Source: Fibrobacter sp. UBA7003 (lineage in GTDB: Bacteria; Fibrobacterota; Fibrobacteria; Fibrobacterales; Fibrobacteraceae). From it: a stretch of DNA of 64,000 nucleotides. The notes below the pieces were generated by a model. It had not been told where the DNA came from, ran no database searches, and worked only from the letters and a program-made list of their open reading frames with translations. The translations under genes were made by a program, and so were the position numbers. The stretch spans positions 248,001 through 312,000 of the forward strand of contig DJXN01000015.1 of NCBI GenBank assembly GCA_002449765.1, written 5' to 3'. Shown here one piece after another: positions 33,035-40,365 of this stretch (positions are counted from its first letter, which is position 1; every line of letters starts with the position of its first letter).

Positions 33035-34723
33035 GTGGTATTAGCCTGCTTCGCATGTGCAGGCCTTATTGCATGTGGCGATGATGCGAGCAGTTTTGCT
33101 CCAGAGAATACTGAAAGTAGTGCAATTGAAGAATCGAGTTCTTCGGATGCCGTGCCGTCCTCGTCTGTAACGCAGTCGAGTTCGTCGGCAGACATTTTTT
33201 CAAGTAGTTCGTCATGGATTGCCACGAACTCTTCGAGTTCTCGCAATGACGAGAAAGACACATCCTCGGTTCATGTTGCTGACACTACCAAAATCACCTA
33301 CGCGCTCAAGCCTTTTGACGGGCCGCTTTCTAACCCGCACAAGGGCTTCACGGTACCGACCGGAGGCGCGTGGACTTTTGTCCCGGAGTTCGAATACGGC
33401 CCTTACGGTTCCTTGAACAACCGGGCGTGGGACCTGGTCTCGTACGGTTCCGGTTACCAGCAATGGAACAAGCTGAACCCCGCAAAGGGCGTTTACGACT
33501 GGACGGAACTGGAAAAACTGCTGAACGCACTTGCCGAGCACAACATGACTTACGCCCTGCGCGTGCTGCCGTACACGCCTTCGTTTATCAAGAGCGACTT
33601 TCCGCCCCAAGAGGATTACGACTGGACTCCGCCCTTTGTCTACGAGATGGGCGCGAAGAAAATCCAGATTGACTTGCGCGGGACGGAATTCCATGCGTAC
33701 GCTCCCGTTTGGGACGATTCCATCTATATCTGGGCGGCGAAGGAGTTCGCGAAGGCTCTGGCCGAAAAATACGATGGCGATCCGCGCATAGAATACATTG
33801 ACATCCGCACTTTTGGCGAATGGGGCGAATGGCACACGTCCCACATATTGGGGAGCGAAATGCCAGCCGATTCGGTGTTGATCGACATGCTGGACTACTA
33901 TGCGTCCGTGTTCAAGAAAACCCAGCTGGTGCTGCCTTCCAACTGTTTTGGCGATGTCTATACGCATGCGCTGGACCTCGGCATTACCAAGCGCGACGAC
34001 GGGTTCATCGGCATTCCCGGCAGGCCCGATACCTTGCTGCGGGCGTACAATGCGAACCTCCCGACCATCGCCGAGAATATCGCCGGTTACAGGACGATGC
34101 TGACTTACGACGACCTGATTCCCGGAGGCACCCAGAAGTGGACTGCGAAACGCTGGGTGGATGCGATTACCACGGCGCACCTGACCTACTACGTGTTGGA
34201 CCAGGACAACGACTGCGGTTACTATTTCTACAAGGACAACAAGGCGCTGGCCGATTCCATGAGCAAGGTCATCGGGTACAACTTTACCGTGACGCAGGCG
34301 GAACTTTTGACCGTCGCGACGCCCACTGCGGAAAACTCCACCGACTCTGCTGCAGGCAATGTTGTAACGAACACATTGAACATTACCGTCAAGAACACCG
34401 GCGTTGCCCCCTGTTTCTTCGATGTGTATCTAGTGGCGGAATTCGTCGATAGCATGGGAGTGTCTCTTGCGCAGATTGGTGAGACCGTCCGCATTCCCAA
34501 GGCGACGTTCAAGGACGGCGCTTCGCAGGACTTCTTCTTTACGTATAAAGTTATGCCGAGCGCGGTTTCGGCAGGCGAGGTAAATCTCGCAACCCAGCTG
34601 GGCGTCACAATCGCCCTTTCCCTCTACGAGAGCGAAGATGCCTACAAGAGCGGCAAGAATCCAACTGTCCGCTTCGATAACGACGGCCTTCAAGGGAATA
34701 ACAAGTTACTACTGCATAAATAA
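33035..34723 (+). CDS. DUF4832/DUF4874-like lipoprotein (glycosidase-like), start uncertain
   Basis: The body has the L-S-N-P-H-K-G-F motif, a W-x-x-L-N-P-A-K-G-V-Y-D-W-T-E-L-E segment and a TIM-barrel-like middle as in DUF4874/DUF4832 proteins, which resemble glycoside hydrolases. A beta domain closes the protein. A poly-Ser/Glu linker follows the lipid site, as is usual for surface proteins of this genus. The GTG at 33035 gives a signal without positive charge. In frame upstream, ATA at 33011 is preceded by AAGAGGAGAGG at the right distance and would give R-Q-D-S-K-F-S before the core, a normal lipoprotein signal. So the original start was probably at 33011. Confidence 0.7.
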   Translation: MVLACFACAGLIACGDDASSFAPENTESSAIEESSSSDAVPSSSVTQSSSSADIFSSSSSWIATNSSSSRNDEKDTSSVHVADTTKITYALKPFDGPLSNPHKGFTVPTGGAWTFVPEFEYGPYGSLNNRAWDLVSYGSGYQQWNKLNPAKGVYDWTELEKLLNALAEHNMTYALRVLPYTPSFIKSDFPPQEDYDWTPPFVYEMGAKKIQIDLRGTEFHAYAPVWDDSIYIWAAKEFAKALAEKYDGDPRIEYIDIRTFGEWGEWHTSHILGSEMPADSVLIDMLDYYASVFKKTQLVLPSNCFGDVYTHALDLGITKRDDGFIGIPGRPDTLLRAYNANLPTIAENIAGYRTMLTYDDLIPGGTQKWTAKRWVDAITTAHLTYYVLDQDNDCGYYFYKDNKALADSMSKVIGYNFTVTQAELLTVATPTAENSTDSAAGNVVTNTLNITVKNTGVAPCFFDVYLVAEFVDSMGVSLAQIGETVRIPKATFKDGASQDFFFTYKVMPSAVSAGEVNLATQLGVTIALSLYESEDAYKSGKNPTVRFDNDGLQGNNKLLLHK

Positions 34724-34769
34724 TTTTTTATGGAGGGGTGTTCGGATTTGAGAAACCTGGATAAAAAAT

Positions 34770-34777
34770 TATATTTC
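34770..34777 (+). promoter_or_regulatory. Promoter box TATATTTC
   Basis: The box lies 19 bp before the ATG at 34796, with AGGAG between them, so this gene has a short leader with a normal ribosome-binding site. Confidence 0.5.
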
Positions 34778-34795
34778 TCGTTGTAGGAGAATTTC

Positions 34796-35836
34796 ATGAT
34801 TTGTCCGAAATGCGGTGAAGAATACGAAGATGACATGCAGTGTTGCTTGTGGTGCGATGCGCCGAATCCGAATTATGGTCGCGTCGAGGAAACCGAATGT
34901 AAAGTAGGTTCTGTCCTGAAACGGAATCAGGGTGAAATAAACGGTTTTAATTATCTTGAGCATTCCGATGAGGTGGACTTTGCGCAAAGAACCTCTGGTT
35001 ATGTTGTGTTTAAAATTGCCAGGTTTGAATTTGTTAAAACTGTTGTGGGAATGCTCTTCTGTCTTGGTCCATTTTTGTTTTCTGTTGCGGCGATGTTCTT
35101 TGTCGAAGAGCTGAAGTCTTTGTGGCCGTTATGGCTGCTTGTGAGTGTGTGTTTTGCTATTTGTATTTTCGTCTTGTCAAGAACGGTTCTTGCCGTAAAA
35201 TGGTATAAGGATAAATTCGTTTTAAAGACACTCTATGGAGAAACGGAACTCTCGTTTGATAAATCGGTGTTTGTGGAGTTTGGATACGAAGACGACAAAG
35301 GCTTTAGCGTTTGCCTGAAAAAGGGAAAATGGAGTTTTGTACTTCGTGAAAAGGCGTTTCCAGAAGTTACAAAGATGTTGTGCAGAATTTACGACGAGTT
35401 AAATCCGAAAGACCTTGTGCTGGGCGAAAACGGTTCGGTTTATGCGGAATTCAAGCCGCTGAAGCGCCCCGTCGCCATGGGCTGGTATGTCGTAGCCTTT
35501 CTTTTCAATATATTTTTAGGTCTTGGTAATATTTCGGTTTCGGACTTGGGCTATGCTGCGTTCGCTTTTTTATTTGCCGCTATCGTCCTTATTTGTGCTT
35601 TTTATCATTTGAGTGATGTTTTCGAAATCCGGTGGTACAAGGACAAGTTTGTGCTTTGCACCCGTTTCGGAGAAAAGGCGTTCTCGTTCGACAAGTCGGA
35701 ACTGCAAAAGACCAAGCGCGATGAAAAGGGCGCTTTGATGTTCTTTTTCAAGAAAGACCGAGGGTCTTTTGTTGTGGATGAACGCGTCTTTCCCGAAGTA
35801 GCGGCAATGATGAAAACGCATTACGGTGTGGAGTGA
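34796..35836 (+). CDS. Zinc-ribbon membrane protein, duplicated module
   Basis: The 346-residue protein has an N-terminal zinc ribbon with Cys3, Cys6, Cys17 and Cys20. Two similar modules follow, each of two membrane spans then a soluble part beginning W-Y-K-D-K-F-V-L and containing S-F-D-K-S and a V-F/A-P-E-V end. The repeat (about 80-220 and 225-346) shows internal duplication of a bacterial-PH-like domain. No enzymatic motif. Role unknown. Confidence 0.7.
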   Translation: MICPKCGEEYEDDMQCCLWCDAPNPNYGRVEETECKVGSVLKRNQGEINGFNYLEHSDEVDFAQRTSGYVVFKIARFEFVKTVVGMLFCLGPFLFSVAAMFFVEELKSLWPLWLLVSVCFAICIFVLSRTVLAVKWYKDKFVLKTLYGETELSFDKSVFVEFGYEDDKGFSVCLKKGKWSFVLREKAFPEVTKMLCRIYDELNPKDLVLGENGSVYAEFKPLKRPVAMGWYVVAFLFNIFLGLGNISVSDLGYAAFAFLFAAIVLICAFYHLSDVFEIRWYKDKFVLCTRFGEKAFSFDKSELQKTKRDEKGALMFFFKKDRGSFVVDERVFPEVAAMMKTHYGVE

Positions 35837-35843
35837 TTCTGCG

Positions 35844-36038
35844 ATGTCCCTGTTGCTTGCCCTTTTGTTCCTAGCCCTATTCGTGAGTGCGATTGTTCGC
35901 GGGCAGTTCTCTTATGGCAAGGCGGATTACAGTTTCCGGGAGCATCCGGCGCAGTTCGTAATCGTACTGGTGTTCATCTTGGGCGTGTCGGCGCTTTGCT
36001 TTTACCGTTTCTTGGTTGAAATGGAATTCTTGCGGTAA
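35844..36038 (+). CDS. Small two-span membrane protein
   Basis: The 64-residue protein begins 7 bp after the previous gene and has two hydrophobic spans (about 2-20 and 42-58) with a basic, aromatic loop. No clear ribosome-binding site. Probably translated with the zinc-ribbon protein. Its reality rests on the membrane pattern and position. Confidence 0.5.
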   Translation: MSLLLALLFLALFVSAIVRGQFSYGKADYSFREHPAQFVIVLVFILGVSALCFYRFLVEMEFLR

Positions 36039-36043
36039 ATTTC

Positions 36044-36051
36044 TACATTTG
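36044..36051 (+). promoter_or_regulatory. Promoter box TACATTTG
   Basis: An exact TAnnTTTG box ends 8 nt before the HAD phosphatase ATG at 36060. Confidence 0.6.
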
Positions 36052-36059
36052 GGCGCGCT

Positions 36060-36740
36060 ATGCTCCAAAAGAAATCCCTCATCGTTTTTGACCTGGACGG
36101 CACGCTGTTCAATACCCTCGGCGACCTTGCCGTGGCGGTGAACTTTGCGCTGCGCCATTTCGGGCTTCCGGAACATGACGAGCAGCGCGTGCGGACCTTT
36201 ATCGGGAACGGCTCCATGAAGCTGATCGAGCGGAGTATGGGGGAGGCGGCCCTCCCGGAAATCATTGCCCGCACGGGCGTTACTGTTGAGATGGTCCACG
36301 AGGTCTATTCGGATTTTTACTGGGAACACTGCACCGAACGCACGCTCCCGAATCCGGGCGTTGTCGAATTCCTGCGCAATACGACTGCCCGCGTGGCCAT
36401 GCTTACCAACAAGCCGGAGCGCCCGACATTCAAGCTGCTGGAACATTTTGGACTTCGCGACCGCTTTGAATTCGTGCTCTGCGGCGACACCACGCCCGAA
36501 CGCAAGCCTAGCCCCGCGGGCCTGCTGAAAATTATGGAATCCGCGGGTGTCGCTCCCGCCGAAACCGTAATGGTGGGTGATGACCAGCCCGACATTCTGG
36601 CCGCCCGCAATGCCGGCGTTGACTGCGTTACGTTGTTCTGCGGGTTCGGAAAGCCGGTGAACTTGCTCCCGCTTGCCCCGGAGAATGTGGTCGAAAGCTA
36701 CGCCGAAATGTGCGAATTACTTTGTTCTTTAACGCGCTGA
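36060..36740 (+). CDS. HAD-family phosphatase, phosphoglycolate phosphatase-like
   Basis: The 226-residue protein has motif I D-L-D-G-T (Asp11, Asp13), an alpha-helical cap (about 20-90), motif II L-T-N-K, and motif IV V-G-D-D-Q-P-D. This fits the Gph/PGP group, which removes phosphate from 2-phosphoglycolate, but other small substrates are possible. The 3' end lies 60 bp before the phosphatase-like lipoprotein gene. Confidence 0.85.
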   Translation: MLQKKSLIVFDLDGTLFNTLGDLAVAVNFALRHFGLPEHDEQRVRTFIGNGSMKLIERSMGEAALPEIIARTGVTVEMVHEVYSDFYWEHCTERTLPNPGVVEFLRNTTARVAMLTNKPERPTFKLLEHFGLRDRFEFVLCGDTTPERKPSPAGLLKIMESAGVAPAETVMVGDDQPDILAARNAGVDCVTLFCGFGKPVNLLPLAPENVVESYAEMCELLCSLTR

Positions 36741-36786
36741 CGCTCTTGTTTTGGGGCGCGCCTTCGCACAGCCTTGTAAAAAATTG

Positions 36787-36794
36787 TATAGTTG
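36787..36794 (+). promoter_or_regulatory. Possible promoter box TATAGTTG
   Basis: A TAnnTTG-like box ends 8 nt before the ATG at 36803. Confidence 0.4.
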
Positions 36795-36802
36795 TGCTTG
36801 GT

Positions 36803-38059
36803 ATGCTTTATAAGTTTTTACGCCTCGTGACATTCGTATTGGTGATGGCTCTCGGCCTTGTCGCCTGCAGTAATTCTTATAGTTTCCTTGCCGATGTTTC
36901 GGAAGAAAATTCTTCGTCAGAAACCTTTTCGAGTTCATCGTTTGTAGTTTCGTCAAGTTCTTCAATAAAATTCTCGAGTTCTTCAGATGCCTCGGAAACC
37001 GTGTCGGTTGTTGCTCTGGTAACGGATACTTTCGAGGTGTTTGCCTTTGGGTCGTTGAATATCGATATTGTCGCGGATTCGTTCTTGACCAAGTTCGATT
37101 ACGGCGACGTTGTTTCGGTGATGGTGCCAGGGTACGATACGCTGGACGTTCCCGTGGTTGCGAGCTATGGCGATGTGTTTCCGGGCGAATTCTTTTTGTA
37201 TGTTTCCTCGGGACTGAATTATCTCAAGCTTGAAGCCCGTTATGGACAGATGGCGGAGGTCATTGGTCTCGGGCGTGGTGCAGAATTCCCGATAGAAGTT
37301 GCCATCCGGATGAAGGAGAAGGGCGGATATGCGGAACATCTGGGAAACTTGAACTCACTTGCAATTTCCTATTCCATTGAGGCGTATCCGGAACTTTCCA
37401 TCGCGGACTTTGCGAACTTCAGGATGGTGCGTACGACGGGAATGGGCGAGGGTCGGCTTTACCGCTCGTCGAGCCCGGTGGACCCCTCGATTGGGCGCAA
37501 CAAGTATGCGGATTCACTTGCGGCGGTCGCGGGAGTCAAGACCTTCGTGAATCTTGCTAATAGCGAGGAATATGCGGAATCGTACAACGGCTTTGCGCAG
37601 TCCTATTATGCGACGCGGAACGTTGTTTACCTTGATGTGCTGCCGGGCTTTGCGAACACGCCGTTCAAGGAGGGCTTCGTGAAGGGGCTCCGTTACATGA
37701 TAGAGCATGATAGCCCGTACCTGTGGCACTGCACGTACGGCATGGACCGCACCGGGTTCTCGATAGCCGTGCTAGAGGCCCTGATGGGAGCGACCGCCGA
37801 AGAAATCAAGGCAGATTACGTTGCAACGCACAGGAATTTCTATAGCGTGAGTGGCGGCTGGCAGGTTGCCTTGACCGCGAAGCAGGCGGAACTCATTCAG
37901 GCGATAATCGTGAGGCTCATGCGGAATGCATACAAGGTGGAGGGAGTCGACATCTCGGATTTCGAGAATGCTGATTTGGCGGCCGCCACCGAGAAGTACC
38001 TGCTCTCGCTTGGCTTGGAACAGCATGAAATTGATTCGCTCAGGGCGCGACTGAAGTGA
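36803..38059 (+). CDS. Tyrosine-phosphatase-like surface lipoprotein
   Basis: The start at 36803 gives a lipoprotein signal with LVAC (Cys22). A poly-Ser linker (about 35-65), a beta domain (about 70-170) and a phosphatase domain follow, with R-S-S-S-P-V-D-P at the entry and the P-loop H-C-T-Y-G-M-D-R-T-G (Cys310, Arg316). The C-x5-R signature with Asp-Arg-Thr-Gly is that of the Y_phosphatase3-type tyrosine/inositol phosphatases. A substrate outside the cytoplasm is implied by the lipid anchor. Confidence 0.85.
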   Translation: MLYKFLRLVTFVLVMALGLVACSNSYSFLADVSEENSSSETFSSSSFVVSSSSSIKFSSSSDASETVSVVALVTDTFEVFAFGSLNIDIVADSFLTKFDYGDVVSVMVPGYDTLDVPVVASYGDVFPGEFFLYVSSGLNYLKLEARYGQMAEVIGLGRGAEFPIEVAIRMKEKGGYAEHLGNLNSLAISYSIEAYPELSIADFANFRMVRTTGMGEGRLYRSSSPVDPSIGRNKYADSLAAVAGVKTFVNLANSEEYAESYNGFAQSYYATRNVVYLDVLPGFANTPFKEGFVKGLRYMIEHDSPYLWHCTYGMDRTGFSIAVLEALMGATAEEIKADYVATHRNFYSVSGGWQVALTAKQAELIQAIIVRLMRNAYKVEGVDISDFENADLAAATEKYLLSLGLEQHEIDSLRARLK

Positions 38060-38061
38060 AA

Positions 38062-38886
38062 CTACTTCAGGAATTTTCGAATGACGTTCCTCACGTGTCT
38101 CGCGTTAAGCGGGGTGGTCGATGTTTCGAATGTTGCGATGAGTTTCTCGCCGAGCGTATAGCCGGATTTGTCGTAGTGCTCGATTTTCTTGACTGCGTTG
38201 GATGCGTATTCCGGATTGTCCATCAGCCCGAAATGTTCCCATACAAGTTCCTTGCGGGAGTGAATGTTCAAGCAATAGAAATCCGGATGCAGTGTGCCCA
38301 TGCCTTTGACTGTAAGCGGGAATTCGTACCGGAAGGGAATTCCTTCACTATCTAGAGAATCAGCGATGATGACCTCGGACTTCGACCGGACTCTCTCGCC
38401 TCTTGAGGTATAAATTTCCGGAGTGTCTTCTGCGAAGGATTTTGCTTTGTACGGGAGGCTTCGCCAGAGTTCGGCGTATTTTGCATCGGGCAATATCGCC
38501 GGAGAGACGAGTCCCCTGCGGGCTGGATTTAGGGCGTTGTAGATGTCCTCAATCTCGGTGCCGTTGTATTTCTGGGCAAATTTTTCCAGCAATTCGATTT
38601 CACGTATTGCTGCCGAAAGAAGAGCTTTGTTATAATCCCTTTGGGCGACTGCCTGAACCTTGTGGAGTTCTTTTTCGGGAACGTAAACTCCGTTGAGGTT
38701 GCTGTTGCTTACAAGGTAAAAATGCGGATAGCCGCTCTTGCTTGTTGAAATTCTAAGCCGTCCTTTGGGCGCATTTCTTAGGGCCTTTTGTTTTTCGCTG
38801 CGGAGGGCTTGCAACTCCTGCAGGCGCGCAGCCACCTGGAACGAAAGCGATTCCCTGGAAATCAGCTCGGGTATATGATTGTCCAT
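38062..38886 (-). CDS. PD-(D/E)xK nuclease-like protein
   Basis: The 274-residue cytosolic protein has a Lys/Arg/Leu-rich helical first half (10-125). The second half holds R-S-K-S-E-V-I-I-A-D (Glu171), a Y-E-F-P-L strand, H-P-D-F (Asp202) and V-W-E-H-F-G (Glu217). This order matches PD-(D/E)xK nucleases of the Vsr/DUF559-like sort, with the Lys replaced. No partner methylase is beside it. It converges on the phosphatase-like lipoprotein gene. Confidence 0.6.
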   Translation of the reverse strand: MDNHIPELISRESLSFQVAARLQELQALRSEKQKALRNAPKGRLRISTSKSGYPHFYLVSNSNLNGVYVPEKELHKVQAVAQRDYNKALLSAAIREIELLEKFAQKYNGTEIEDIYNALNPARRGLVSPAILPDAKYAELWRSLPYKAKSFAEDTPEIYTSRGERVRSKSEVIIADSLDSEGIPFRYEFPLTVKGMGTLHPDFYCLNIHSRKELVWEHFGLMDNPEYASNAVKKIEHYDKSGYTLGEKLIATFETSTTPLNARHVRNVIRKFLK

Positions 38887-38971
38887 TTTTTCCCCTCAGA
38901 TTAATGGTGTTGGGTGTAATGTATAAAATATGGAGCCCGCAGACCAGTGGTTGGGCCGGTATTTGAAAAAA

Positions 38972-39073
38972 TAGGACTAAACGGGGGTGAAATTGTGGTT
39001 TAGTCCTACCGAGGCAGTCGCAGTCAAAGTGGCGATAGGACTAAATGGGCGAAAATGTGCCGTTTAGTCCTAT
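38972..39073 (+). repeat. Palindrome block, copy 1
   Basis: Two hairpins: TAGGACTAAAC/GTTTAGTCCTA (38972-39008) and ATAGGACTAAA/GTTTAGTCCTAT (39035-39073), joined by 26 bp. The 102 bp recur at 39173-39274 with about four changes. The 38887-39407 gap has no other feature. Confidence 0.85.
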
Positions 39074-39172
39074 TTTCGGGCGCTCCTCCCTCCATTTTCG
39101 TATGCAGAATCCCCGCAACCCTCTGATTTTTTGCTGAAAGAGGTTGAAAATTTTTTTGAAGTTGCAGGTTGG

Positions 39173-39274
39173 TAGGACTAAACGGGGGTGAAATTGTGGT
39201 TTAGTCCTACCGAGGCCGTCGCAGTTAAAGTGGCGATAGGACTAAATGGGCGAAAAGATGCCGTTTAGTCCTAT
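39173..39274 (+). repeat. Palindrome block, copy 2
   Basis: Exact period of 201 bp from copy 1. The hairpins are at 39173-39209 and 39236-39274. In all, the 11-bp motif TAGGACTAAAC or its complement occurs eight times with minor changes. The 99 bp between the copies are unique. Confidence 0.85.
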
Positions 39275-39394
39275 TTTCGAGCCCCCGTGGCTATTTCTAG
39301 GCGCCCGCGGCTATTTTGAAAGTCGCGTTCCCCTCCCAATCTCCACCCGCAAAAGCCTGCTTTTCCGCACGGGCAGCCCCTGCGTTGAATTTGC

Positions 39395-39402
39395 TATATT
39401 CT
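39395..39402 (+). promoter_or_regulatory. Promoter box TATATTCT
   Basis: The box ends 5 nt before the ATG at 39408; leaderless arrangement. Confidence 0.5.
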
Positions 39403-39407
39403 TGCCC

Positions 39408-40142
39408 ATGACATCAAAGATTTTGAAATCCGCATTCATCGCGGCGCTCGCTTTTGCCACAGCCTCCTTTGCCGACGAGGCCATCCGCTTTGTTCCCGAG
39501 GTTTACCCGATGGGCGAGGTTGCCCAGGGCGACCAGAAACACTACGTGCTGCAGGGCGCGAACACCACGGGTGCAGAGATTGTGCTCGAAAACGTGTTCG
39601 GACAGGGCATCGGCATGTCGAATTTCAAGTTCCCGCAGAAAATTGCCCCGAAAGCGGCTGTCACTATCGAATTCGACATGGATTTTGCCGGCATGGACGG
39701 AAAAATTGATCCGACGGTCGTACTGGTGACTGCGGGAGGCAAACCTTACACGGCAAAGCTCTCCGGCGTGGTGAAGGCTCCCGTGTTCTTCGGCGAGAAA
39801 CTTTTCGATGCCGGTTTCTACAAGGCAGGCGAGAAGCGCGAGTGGACGTTTTACGTGTGGGAGACCGACAAGAAGGCCCGCCCTGACATAGAACTTTCGC
39901 CCGAATCGGCGAAGCAGTTCGCAATGAAGTCGAAACCCGTGATGCTCAATGTCGACAAGCTCGACAAGATCAAGGAAGGCGGCAAGGTTCCCGGAATCAA
40001 GGTGACTCTCTCGACGAAGGGGCTCACTCGCGAGGGCTGGGAATTAAAGCAGAAGAGCATCAGGAAGATTGTTTCATTCAAGAGCAAGAAGTATCCGAAG
40101 GCGACTCCGGAAGTGCTTATCGTGGGCTACTGGAACGAGTAG
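39408..40142 (+). CDS. Secreted DUF1573/ASH-like protein
   Basis: The start at 39408 gives a signal peptide (MTSKILKS, core, SFA-D). The 244-residue mature part begins with an Ig-like domain of the DUF1573/ASH sort (V-Y-P-M-G-E-V-A-Q-G-D-Q-K-H-Y-V-L, N-F-K-F-P-Q-K-I-A-P). A second beta domain follows. A longer frame from 39246 crosses the palindrome block and is not used. Confidence 0.7.
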   Translation: MTSKILKSAFIAALAFATASFADEAIRFVPEVYPMGEVAQGDQKHYVLQGANTTGAEIVLENVFGQGIGMSNFKFPQKIAPKAAVTIEFDMDFAGMDGKIDPTVVLVTAGGKPYTAKLSGVVKAPVFFGEKLFDAGFYKAGEKREWTFYVWETDKKARPDIELSPESAKQFAMKSKPVMLNVDKLDKIKEGGKVPGIKVTLSTKGLTREGWELKQKSIRKIVSFKSKKYPKATPEVLIVGYWNE

Positions 40143-40211
40143 TCCGGCCCCGAATTGGCGATAATTTCGCTTTTTTCGCTGTTTTGCCTTGAAAAAATGC
40201 CGAGGTTTAAC

Positions 40212-40219
40212 TAACTTTG
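40212..40219 (+). promoter_or_regulatory. tRNA-Pro promoter box TAACTTTG
   Basis: An exact TAnnTTTG box lies 21 nt before the mature tRNA 5' end. Confidence 0.55.
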
Positions 40220-40240
40220 GCATACTCTTACGAGAGACCT

Positions 40241-40314
40241 CGGGATGTAGCTCAGCCTGGTAGAGCGCTTGAATGGGGTTCAAGAGGTCGCTGATTCGAA
40301 TTCAGTCATCCCGA
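40241..40314 (+). tRNA. tRNA-Pro(GGG)
   Basis: 74 nt; acceptor CGGGATG/CATCCCG with discriminator A, anticodon loop ATGGGGT (anticodon GGG), T-loop GATTCGAATTC. The C1-G72 pair is usual for proline tRNA. CCA is not encoded. Confidence 0.95.
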
Positions 40315-40319
40315 TGAAA

Positions 40320-40353
40320 AGCCCGCTAGTTTTGAACTGGCGGGCTTTTTTGT
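40320..40353 (+). terminator. Terminator after tRNA-Pro
   Basis: An 11-bp stem GCCCGCTAGTT/AACTGGCGGGC with a TTG loop is followed by six T, 7 bp after the tRNA. Confidence 0.85.
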
Positions 40354-40365
40354 TGCTTTTTTGCT

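Noticed and set aside
33212..34180. Open frame on the - strand opposite the DUF4832-like gene
   Set aside because: Arg/Val/Gln-rich shadow frame; the + strand has a signal, Ser linker and domain motifs.
38972..39274. CRISPR array
   Set aside because: Only two units with a period of 201 bp, repeats are palindromic pairs, the spacer is single and no cas genes are near.
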